Under the pieces are notes generated by a model. The model ran no database searches. It saw nothing but the letters and a program-made list of their open reading frames with translations, and was not told the DNA's origin. This document shows positions 52,454 to 59,776 of a stretch of DNA of 64,000 nucleotides, in pieces (position 1 is the first letter of the stretch; every line of letters starts with the position of its first letter). The stretch is taken from NCBI RefSeq assembly GCF_017873605.1, contig NZ_JAGGKI010000013.1, forward strand, positions 62,001 to 126,000. Direction: 5' to 3'. A program made the position numbers and the translations under genes. This DNA comes from Paenibacillus lactis. Lineage in GTDB: Bacteria; Bacillota; Bacilli; Paenibacillales; Paenibacillaceae.

Positions 52454-52885
52454 ATGCGTTTGTTTGATAAAAGCCTGGTAAATCTCGATATCGAAGTTAA
52501 GGATGCGGAGGAGGCCATCCGCGGTGCCGGACAGCTGCTGGTGGACAGCGGCGCGGCGGAGGCATCCTATGTGGAAGCCATGTTGGCGGCCTACCGAGAG
52601 AAGGGGCCTTACATCGTGATCGCCCCGCATATTGCGCTTCCCCATGCCAAAGCGGAGAGCGGCGTCCATGAAGCTGCGGTCGCTTTTGCCCGATTGAAGG
52701 AGCCGGTCAAGTTCGGCCATGCCGACAATGACCCGGTGGATCTGGTCTTCGCGCTAGGATCATCGTCAAGCTCTGACCATATCAAGCTGCTGCGCACCTT
52801 ATCCTCGCTCCTGACCGATCCGGCGAATATCGAAGCGATCCGCAGCGCCAAAAGCGCGGAGGAGCTTGAGAATTTATTGAAGTAA
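52454..52885 (+). CDS. PTS EIIA component, ascorbate/mannitol-fructose type (UlaC-like)
   Basis: A 143-residue EIIA with the phosphorylated histidine in APHIALPHAKAESG (about 58-70). It passes phosphate from HPr to EIIB. AAGGAGGAGCAAG precedes ATG 52454. It is the second gene of the operon. Confidence 0.93.
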   Translation: MRLFDKSLVNLDIEVKDAEEAIRGAGQLLVDSGAAEASYVEAMLAAYREKGPYIVIAPHIALPHAKAESGVHEAAVAFARLKEPVKFGHADNDPVDLVFALGSSSSSDHIKLLRTLSSLLTDPANIEAIRSAKSAEELENLLK

Positions 52886-52933
52886 TCCGTCATGGATATC
52901 CGTATCAAACCTAAATTACAGGAGGTAATCGAA

Positions 52934-53197
52934 ATGAAAATCATATGTGTGTGCGGACTAGGACAAGGCACGAGTTTGATTCTGCGAATGAACGTGGAGA
53001 ATGTGCTGAAAGATCTCGGTGTTCAAGCGGACGTCGAGCATACGGATGTCTCAACGGCTTCAGGGATGTCTGCTGATTTTATCGTGACCAGCAACGAATT
53101 GGCGCAAAGTCTGCCGGGCCATTCCGCTACGATTGTCATCGTCAACAATTACTTCGACCTGAACGAAATCAAGGAAAAGCTTCAGGAAGCTCTATAA
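52934..53197 (+). CDS. PTS EIIB component, SgaB/UlaB-like
   Basis: An 87-residue EIIB with the active Cys in CVCGLGQGTSLI (about 5-16). It transfers phosphate to the incoming sugar. AGGAGG precedes ATG 52934; the frame is open further upstream without a better start. Fits with the EIIC that follows. Confidence 0.92.
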   Translation: MKIICVCGLGQGTSLILRMNVENVLKDLGVQADVEHTDVSTASGMSADFIVTSNELAQSLPGHSATIVIVNNYFDLNEIKEKLQEAL

Positions 53198-53219
53198 AAA
53201 GTAACGAGGGGGAACGCTC

Positions 53220-54518
53220 GTGAGTGTTATATCCTGGATTGCAACGAATATTTTCGGGACTCCTGCCGTTCTGCTTGGTTTCATTGTTCTGCTCGGATTA
53301 TTACTGCAGAAGAAATCGGCAAGCCAGATCGTCAGCGGCACCTTCAAGGCGATTATCGGCTTCTTGATCATCGGCGCAGGATCCGACGTTATTGTGAAAG
53401 CACTCAATGTTTTCGAACCGATGTGGAAGGAAGTGTTCGGCCTTAAATCGGAATCGCTAGGGCAGTTTCTGGGCCAGGATTCGTTTAATGCCCAATACGG
53501 AAGCGCGATTACGCTGGCGATGCTGGCCGGATTTATGATCAACGTCCTGCTCGCCCGGTTTACCCGGTTCAAGTATATTTACCTGACCGGACATATGATG
53601 TTCTGGACCACCACCGTATTTGCGGGCATCGTCGTGCACACGGCAGGCGGGAGCGTCCCGCAATGGAAGCTTGTGCTGTTCCTAGCGGTTATCCTTGGCC
53701 TGTACTGGACGTTTCAGCCTGCGCTCACGCAGCCGTTTATGCGAAAAATTACCGGAAACGATAACATCGCGCTTGGGCACAGCTCGGCATCCGTCGCGCT
53801 GCTTGCGGCCCTGCTCGGGAAGTGGATCGGCAATAAGGAGAATGATTCGGAGAAGATCAAGGTACCGAAAGGGCTTGAATTCCTAAGGGATTCGAACGTC
53901 ATCACGGCGCTTAGCATGGGTGTGCTGTTCCTGATTGGCGCGATCATTCTCTCGCTGAAAGGAACGCCTGCTGCACAGGAGCTGATCGCCCAGTCCGGAG
54001 AGCAGAACTTTTTGGTCTATTCCATCATGCAATCGTTTACTTTCGCCGGGGGCATCGCGATCGTGCTGCTGGGGGTCCGGATGTTCATCGGCGAGCTGGT
54101 GCCGGCTTTTAACGGGATTGCGACGAAGCTCGTGCCTGGCGCGAAACCTGCGCTTGATTCACCGGTGACCTACCCTTATGCCCCGAATGCCGTCGTGCTC
54201 GGATTCGTCGGCGCATTCGCCGGTGCGTTAATCTGGCTTGTCGTCCTTGGGAACACGATGTCGTATATCTTTGTTCCGACGATGATCGTCCTGTTCTTCC
54301 ATGGCGCCACCGCCGGCGTGTTCGGCAATTCGACAGGAGGCGTCCGCGGAGCGCTGCTAGGCGGATTCATCACATCTACCGTCGTGGCATGGGGTCAATT
54401 CATCATGGTGCGATTCCTGATCTCGACCACCATCCCGGATACGGCCATGTGGGCCGCCGATTCGGATATGTTTATCCTCGGACCGATCATCCGCTTCTTG
54501 TCGGAGCTGTTGTTCTGA
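53220..54518 (+). CDS. PTS EIIC component, ascorbate (UlaA/SgaT) family
   Basis: A 432-residue membrane protein with about 10-11 transmembrane segments of the ascorbate-type EIIC family (VLLGFIVLLGLLLQKKSASQI early, VLGNTMSYIFVPTMIVLFFHG late). It moves a sugar or sugar acid/lactone while phosphorylating it. Start GTG 53220 with GAGGGGG seven bases before. Directly after the TGA the same frame continues IGVPIFLIGINYG, which looks membrane-like (see findings). Substrate uncertain; family members carry ascorbate and related acids. Confidence 0.92.
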   Translation: MSVISWIATNIFGTPAVLLGFIVLLGLLLQKKSASQIVSGTFKAIIGFLIIGAGSDVIVKALNVFEPMWKEVFGLKSESLGQFLGQDSFNAQYGSAITLAMLAGFMINVLLARFTRFKYIYLTGHMMFWTTTVFAGIVVHTAGGSVPQWKLVLFLAVILGLYWTFQPALTQPFMRKITGNDNIALGHSSASVALLAALLGKWIGNKENDSEKIKVPKGLEFLRDSNVITALSMGVLFLIGAIILSLKGTPAAQELIAQSGEQNFLVYSIMQSFTFAGGIAIVLLGVRMFIGELVPAFNGIATKLVPGAKPALDSPVTYPYAPNAVVLGFVGAFAGALIWLVVLGNTMSYIFVPTMIVLFFHGATAGVFGNSTGGVRGALLGGFITSTVVAWGQFIMVRFLISTTIPDTAMWAADSDMFILGPIIRFLSELLF

Positions 54519-54576
54519 ATCGGCGTGCCGATCTTCCTGATCGGAATCAATTATGGAGAAGAAAGGGGAACACAAC

Positions 54577-55569
54577 ATGAGCTTTATACGAACGCTTGAC
54601 GCGGATATTCCCAAAGAAGAACTAGGCTTCACCTATTCTCACGAGCATATCGTGTGCCGCCCTGCCTACTGGTCCGAGCGGGGGGAGGATGATCTCCTGC
54701 TCGATGACCCGGCTAAATCCAAACAGGATGTCCTTGATTTCAAAAAGCACGGGGGACAGACGATTGTAGACGCCACGGCCGTCGATTACGGACGTGACGT
54801 GCCTGCCGTCCACGACATCATGGAACAAACGGGCGTCCGGATCATCGGGACGGCAGGCTTTAACAAGAGCTTCCTCTGGGATGCGTCTATCAAGGAAGAG
54901 CTCAAGCCGATCATCGGTAATTACCGTACGTACTATGAATGGATTGAGAGTGCTACCATCAATGAATTGGCTGATTTCGTCATCCGGGAAGTGGAAGAAG
55001 GTCTGGAAGGAACGCCGTTTCGCGCCGGTCAGGTGAAATTCGGAACCGGATATAACCGGATAACCCCGCTCGAGGAGAAGACGCTGCGCGCGGTAGCCCG
55101 GGCCCATCATGAGACGAAGGCTCCGGTTCATTCCCACACCGAAGTCGGCACGATGGCTTTGGAGCAGATCGAGCTGCTGCGAAGCGAGAACGTGGACCTG
55201 AGTTACTTAAGCCTCGGTCATATGGATCGTAATCCGGATCCGTATTATCATGAACAGATTGCAAGAACAGGGGCCTACTTGTCGTTCGATGGCATCGGCA
55301 AAATCAAATACGCTCCAGAGAGCACCCGGATCGAGCTCATTCTGGAGCTTGTCCGCAAAGGATACGCCGGTCAAATTCTGATCAGCGGGGATACCGCCCG
55401 CAAATCGTATTACAAGCACTATGACCACGGTCCCGGATTGGAGTTCATCATTGCCAAGTGGGTGCCGCGATTCATCGATGAGGCCGAGCGGGCGGGGTTT
55501 GACGGACAGGAGCTGATCCGCCGGTTTTTCGTCGATAATCCGGCAAACTGCTTCGCTTTTAAGCGATAG
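54577..55569 (+). CDS. Phosphotriesterase-family hydrolase (probable phospho-lactonase)
   Basis: A 330-residue (beta/alpha)8 metal hydrolase of the PTE/PHP family: HxH in TYSHEHIV (about 18), bridging Lys in GQVKFGTGYN (about 147), His in PVHSHTEVG and LGHMDRN, and Asp in ISGDTARKS. Several PTS-linked relatives hydrolyse sugar-phosphate lactones; this fits, but substrate is inferred. GAAAGGGG precedes ATG 54577; an in-frame ATG at 54553 is less favoured. It sits directly after the EIIC gene. Confidence 0.9.
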   Translation: MSFIRTLDADIPKEELGFTYSHEHIVCRPAYWSERGEDDLLLDDPAKSKQDVLDFKKHGGQTIVDATAVDYGRDVPAVHDIMEQTGVRIIGTAGFNKSFLWDASIKEELKPIIGNYRTYYEWIESATINELADFVIREVEEGLEGTPFRAGQVKFGTGYNRITPLEEKTLRAVARAHHETKAPVHSHTEVGTMALEQIELLRSENVDLSYLSLGHMDRNPDPYYHEQIARTGAYLSFDGIGKIKYAPESTRIELILELVRKGYAGQILISGDTARKSYYKHYDHGPGLEFIIAKWVPRFIDEAERAGFDGQELIRRFFVDNPANCFAFKR

Positions 55570-55579
55570 GGGGATTTGG

Positions 55580-56326
55580 ATGGATTATCAACAGCAGAAT
55601 GCTTACGACATCGGCGAGCTGATTAAACGCAAGGGCTGCGCGATATTGCCGGTCGGCGCCGTTGAGGCGCATGGACCCCATCTGCCGCTAGGAACGGATA
55701 ATCTGCTGGCGGAGCGTCTGGCCGAGCGTCTGGCAGAACTTACGGACAGCCTGGCGCTGCCGACGCTGCCTTACGGGCAGGTTTGGAGTCTTCAGCATTT
55801 CCCCGGCAGCCTGAGCGTATCCAATGAAGCGCTGATCCGAATCCTCTATGATATCGGCGAGAGTCTGGTACGGCAAGGCTTCCGAATTTTTGTCATGCTG
55901 AACGGACACCTCGGGAACATGCCCGCATTAAAAGACGCCGCCCGAATGCTGTACAATGATCACCCTGAATTGAAAGTCTATTATTTCTTCTATCCGGGTA
56001 CCGGAGAGGCCATATCCAGGATTCGCGAGACGCCGTCCACCCACGCATCGTATTTTCACGCATGCGAGCTTGAGACCTCCTACATGCTCTATCTTGCCGA
56101 AGAATATGTCGACATGGACAAGGCGATCCGGGATATACCCCAAATCGGGCTTGAAGCCGATTGCACCCCAACACCATGGGAAACCTTCACCTCTTCGGCT
56201 GTTTTGGGCGATGCGACGCTGGCTACGAAAGAGAAGGGAGAGCAAGTGATCGAGGCGTCGCTGGCCGCGATGACCGCCATGATCCTTGGGGCGAAGCAGC
56301 GGCTTCAACAGCGCAGGGAAGCTTAA
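55580..56326 (+). CDS. Creatininase-family amidohydrolase
   Basis: A 248-residue metal-dependent amidohydrolase with the family motif VGAVEAHGPHLPLGTDN (about 25-41, Glu, His and Asp ligands), LNGHLGN (about 110) and the Glu in HACELETSYM (about 160). Family members open cyclic amides such as creatinine or formylamines (as in riboflavin/F420 or mycofactocin pathways). In this PTS operon a cyclic-amide or lactam-type intermediate is possible. It begins 10 bp after the PTE gene. Confidence 0.9.
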   Translation: MDYQQQNAYDIGELIKRKGCAILPVGAVEAHGPHLPLGTDNLLAERLAERLAELTDSLALPTLPYGQVWSLQHFPGSLSVSNEALIRILYDIGESLVRQGFRIFVMLNGHLGNMPALKDAARMLYNDHPELKVYYFFYPGTGEAISRIRETPSTHASYFHACELETSYMLYLAEEYVDMDKAIRDIPQIGLEADCTPTPWETFTSSAVLGDATLATKEKGEQVIEASLAAMTAMILGAKQRLQQRREA

Positions 56327-56380
56327 TGGAGCTGCTCGGTGCCTTTATGAAGGGGGCGGCTTTAACAGGCTTCATCAAAA

Positions 56381-56420
56381 AAGGGAGTATGTTTTCGATT
56401 AATCGAAAACATACTCCCTT
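56381..56420 (-). terminator. Perfect 40-bp palindromic terminator
   Basis: Twenty bases starting AAGGGAGTATG are followed at once by their exact complement, with A runs before. On the minus strand CTTTTTTGATG follows the stem, so it ends mscL; it may also end the PTS operon. Confidence 0.9.
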
Positions 56421-56425
56421 AGCGC

Positions 56426-56824
56426 TTACGAGCGGCCTGCTTCGTTTTGCTGCTTCAGCAGATCGCGGATTTCGGTTAGCAGCACCTCTTCCTTGGATGG
56501 AGCAGGAGGCTCGTCCGGTTTGGCTTCTTCTTTTCGCTTGAAGCGGTTGAGGGTTCGAATGAACATGAAAATCGAGAAAGATACGATCAGAAAGTCCACG
56601 ACCGTCTGCAGGAATATCCCGTACGTAATCGTTGCGTCTCCAAGGGTTGTCTTCAACCCGGATAAATCAACGCCGCCGATCAGCAAGCCGATCAGCGGCA
56701 TGATAATGTCGCTAACCAGCGAGGATACGATTTTACCAAAGGCGGAACCGATGATGACCCCGATGGCCAGATCCAATACGTTCCCCTTCAGCGCAAAGGC
56801 TTTAAATTCTTTTAACAGATTCAT
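56426..56824 (-). CDS. mscL: Large-conductance mechanosensitive channel MscL
   Basis: A 132-residue pentameric channel that opens to release solutes after a sudden fall in osmolarity. TM1 has NVLDLAIGVIIGSAFGKIV, TM2 FLQTVVDFLIVSFSIFMFI, and a charged C-terminal helix (LLTEIRDLLKQQ). The start ATG 56824 has a GGTGATTA site. Stands alone. Confidence 0.97.
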   Translation of the reverse strand: MNLLKEFKAFALKGNVLDLAIGVIIGSAFGKIVSSLVSDIIMPLIGLLIGGVDLSGLKTTLGDATITYGIFLQTVVDFLIVSFSIFMFIRTLNRFKRKEEAKPDEPPAPSKEEVLLTEIRDLLKQQNEAGRS

Positions 56825-57201
56825 AATTAATCACCTGCTTTCCTTCTTTAGATGAAATAGCGTTCATCCATGCGCTGAAATTCTCTGACCCTAGCATCAG
56901 ATCTATGTACGGGGAATCGAGATTATCCTTATCTGATATGTGCTTGGTTTCAGAAGTTTTGCGCTGTTCAAACGCCAGCCGTTCGATGATCGGACCTATT
57001 TCGAGAGAAGAATGCCCCTTACGAAATGTCCTTCATCATGGTAGCGTCAAGATTTCGGTTCGTCAATCTTTTTTCTTTCAACAACCATAGACACAAATAG
57101 ACAAGTTCACACCCTTGATGACGATTCTCGCCAAACGGAACAAGGGGCGCCCTCCAGATCCGAGATCATGCGGGACACCCCAAATTATTTACGCAAAACC
57201 G
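56825..57201. other. Intergenic region without a gene
   Basis: 376 bp between mscL and the GH-like gene. It has the mscL promoter region; I saw no credible coding frame (the frame 56905-57090 lacks a ribosome site) and no clear RNA motif. Confidence 0.6.
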
Positions 57202-58995
57202 TCAAGGCTTAGCGTTCTTCCAGTATTCGTAAGCATGAACCACATTGCCGGCGTAAGCAGGGGAATCCTGCAGCAATTCAGGCAGCTTTGCCAGCTCTTC
57301 TTCCATGTAGGCCGCGCCTTCTTCATAGAAGGTGATATGGTTGCCTTCATGGCTTGCTTTCATTTCTACAGAGAGGATGATCGGCTTTCCAAGCTCATTA
57401 GCAAATCCGATTTCCTCTTTGGAGACGCTGACGATCCCGTTCGAGCCTGCTGCGGTGTCACGGAAGGCCATCAACGATACATGATCCATCCGGTCGATCA
57501 TCCATTTGCTGAGGGATATGTCTGAGCCGGGAGCCTTGTGCTTGTCAAGCCAGACGGCCATATCCATGCTGGCTTCAAGGCTGGAGTCCTTCTTCAGCTC
57601 GCTTACGAAGGCGTCCAAATTGGACGTCCATTCCGCAATAACCCGGTCCGAATCGGCCCACCAGGCGGGCAGGACATACGGCTCGATATCCAGATGAATG
57701 CCATGGAATCGTTCATCGCCGGCAACGGAGCGGTTATATTCTTTTACATAGTTCACCAGTTTCATCATCCGTGGACGGTTCTCCTGCAGCGCCCATATCG
57801 GATGGCCGCCCATGGCATGTACTTCAATGCCTGCTGCGGAGGCTTGTTTGACAAAAGAAGAATACGAATCGAACGGCTGTTCCAAATCCAACCTTACATA
57901 CAGCCAATTCAGTTTCTTCTCCTTCGCAAACGCCAAAATGCCTTGACCGTCTTCAACCACGTCACGCGCTTCCCAAATATAGGTGCCTCTTACCCGGGAA
58001 TCCCGCTCAATCGGGTCCGCATCCGGAACCGTCCCGCCGCCACCAGGATCAGGGGTTGTAGGAGGGGTCGGATTCGGCGCAGGGTTCTCTCCGTTAGGGG
58101 GTGTAGCCCCGTCACCGCCTGTCGGCATGTCCCTCCAGCTTCGGGCGTCGTGGATAGCCAGTCCCGCGAATGAGCTGTAAGAGCTCAGATCGGCGGATAA
58201 TTGTTCCAATGTGCTGGACAGATATTCCCGGCCAAGTCCATGGAATGTCGTGTGGGCTTCGCCGGGCATCTCCTTCGTATTCACCGCCACTACGACCCGC
58301 TTTCCGAGCCGATCCGCCAGCTCGAGCTCAGCCTGGGTCAGGGACCGGATTCCATGCTCGGAATCCAACTGGTTCCGGTAAGACATAACGGTGACATGGT
58401 CAAAGGATCCCATGAGCCATTCATTGATCGGAGTGCCGTCTTCCAGGGTGTATGAATCAAACCAGAAGGGGATATCGATCCCTAGCTCTAGCCCGCTTCC
58501 CGAGATACGGCTAAGAAAAGCGCTTATATTGCTCTTCCAGGATGATATAACCTCTTCCTGACGAATTTCCCATTCGGGCAGCACGTAGGGCTCGATATCA
58601 AGATGGAGCCCGTCAAACCGGCCGTTCTCCGGCACGCCTGCGTTATAGTCATTCACCCAATCGGCAAGGCCCAGCATATCCGGCAAATGCTTCTCAAGCG
58701 CCCACCCCGGATCGCCCCCCAGCGCGTGGACTGCAATATTAGCCGCATGGGCCTTCTCGACAAAGGTTTGATAAATCTCTGCAGACATTTGACGATTAAT
58801 TTGCAAATAGATCAGGTTAATGCCTTCCTCATGCGAATAATCAAGGAGCTCTTCACCGCCATCCTTGATCCATTCGGTCTGCCATACCCAGGTAGCTTTC
58901 ACCTTGGCCTGCTCTGCATATGCCGGTGTCTGCAACCCTACCAGAAGCAGTGCCATTAGAAGGCCGGCAAGCTTCTGGCATGCTCGTACATTCAT
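57202..58995 (-). CDS. Secreted protein with two duplicated GH-like TIM-barrel domains
   Basis: The 597-residue product has a signal peptide (GLLMALLLVGLQTPAYA, cut near residue 27), a first domain (about 30-295), a proline/glycine linker (about 296-335, GENPAPNPTPPTTPDPGGGG) and a second domain (about 340-597). Both domains share the pattern (R)F(D/H)G(L/I)HLDIEPYVLP, with a DxE pair like the catalytic motif of GH18-type hydrolases, plus ALGGDPGWAL/AMGGHPIWAL and VTVMSYR/VSLMAFR. The pattern suggests a polysaccharide-acting enzyme from internal duplication, but I do not recognise a named family. CCCTCC on the plus strand (58996+) is the ribosome site for ATG 58995; the ATG at 59016 is less likely. 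Confidence 0.82.
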   Translation of the reverse strand: MNVRACQKLAGLLMALLLVGLQTPAYAEQAKVKATWVWQTEWIKDGGEELLDYSHEEGINLIYLQINRQMSAEIYQTFVEKAHAANIAVHALGGDPGWALEKHLPDMLGLADWVNDYNAGVPENGRFDGLHLDIEPYVLPEWEIRQEEVISSWKSNISAFLSRISGSGLELGIDIPFWFDSYTLEDGTPINEWLMGSFDHVTVMSYRNQLDSEHGIRSLTQAELELADRLGKRVVVAVNTKEMPGEAHTTFHGLGREYLSSTLEQLSADLSSYSSFAGLAIHDARSWRDMPTGGDGATPPNGENPAPNPTPPTTPDPGGGGTVPDADPIERDSRVRGTYIWEARDVVEDGQGILAFAKEKKLNWLYVRLDLEQPFDSYSSFVKQASAAGIEVHAMGGHPIWALQENRPRMMKLVNYVKEYNRSVAGDERFHGIHLDIEPYVLPAWWADSDRVIAEWTSNLDAFVSELKKDSSLEASMDMAVWLDKHKAPGSDISLSKWMIDRMDHVSLMAFRDTAAGSNGIVSVSKEEIGFANELGKPIILSVEMKASHEGNHITFYEEGAAYMEEELAKLPELLQDSPAYAGNVVHAYEYWKNAKP

Positions 58996-59016
58996 AGTTT
59001 CCCTCCATTCCTCCAA

Positions 59017-59732
59017 AACTCTTTCTTTGTAAACGGGGTTATTATATCACTGATGATTTGGAAAGGGATGAGCCCTTGTTCTTACAGGACTCTGCCTATC
59101 GCACAATCAGGAATATACGTTCGGGTAACATGGAACTAGTCCCTGATTAAAGTGAAATAACGCTGAAAGAGAAAATTGATAAAACTGGAAAATTTGAGGC
59201 TAACCGCTCAGGTAAAAAGTTACGGGGCCAGAGTCCGTCCTTAACCATGCGTCATGGTTTCCGCTGTTCGCCGTTAAAAGGTCCTAGAGTCTAACCCGGG
59301 GAAGATTAAATCCGAATGTGTTTATGTATTTCTATCCATTTAGCAAATTCCACAAGCCGAATGCCCGTTGTTTGGAATACTGCGCAGGTTCGAAATTGCA
59401 ACGGGTGCGAAAAATCACAGATGGTGGAAATACGCTCCTTTACGAAAAAAAGAAGGCATTCATATACTAAAGGTGCCTATAGCTGCTTCTAGGTTGGTGA
59501 TGGAGGAGCTGAACCGATGCAGCCCCAGCAACTCATCTTGGAAGGCGAATGGCGGGACGTCCAATAGATTACCGATCATGACGGTCGTGATGGTGAAGGT
59601 CGTGATCACGAAGGGGGGAAGAGGCGAAATCGAATCCAACGGTTTGACATTGAAATTGGACGCGTTACACGCGGATTACGGTACGAGGAGGGGGATAGCG
59701 AACTTATAAGGTAAATTTTGCTGACGAATGGA
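59017..59732. other. Long intergenic region with inverted repeats, possible structured RNA
   Basis: Over 700 bp between divergent secreted-protein genes. It contains a perfect AACCATG-CGT-CATGGTT hairpin (about 59242-59258), an AATCAGG/CCTGATT repeat (59106-59149), a repeated GGTCGTGAT near 59584 and 59599, and a TTGACA at 59644-59649 with no convincing -10. A frame of 113 codons (59368-59709) lacks a ribosome site and looks non-coding. No known riboswitch class could be matched. Confidence 0.4.
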
Positions 59733-59749
59733 TGTAAAGCGCTTTCACA
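59733..59749 (+). promoter_or_regulatory. Catabolite-responsive element (cre)
   Basis: TGTAAAGCGCTTTCACA matches the CcpA consensus TGWAARCGYTWNCW and is almost a full palindrome. It lies just 28 bp before the propeller gene, where CcpA with HPr-Ser-P would block transcription when preferred sugars are plentiful. Confidence 0.85.
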
Positions 59750-59776
59750 AAAGACAAGAAACGGGGGATCTCATTT

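Noticed and set aside
56905..57090. Small frame between mscL and the GH-like gene
   Set aside because: No ribosome site, no similarity, and composition like non-coding DNA.
59180..59300. c-di-GMP or c-di-AMP riboswitch before the secreted proteins
   Set aside because: The region has hairpins and a few similar short words (GCTAACC, ACGGGG), but the conserved core of neither class can be aligned on either strand.
59368..59709. Plus-strand frame of 113 codons before the propeller gene
   Set aside because: No ribosome site, no domain, codon pattern unlike neighbours, and it overlaps repeats and a TTGACA in a control region.
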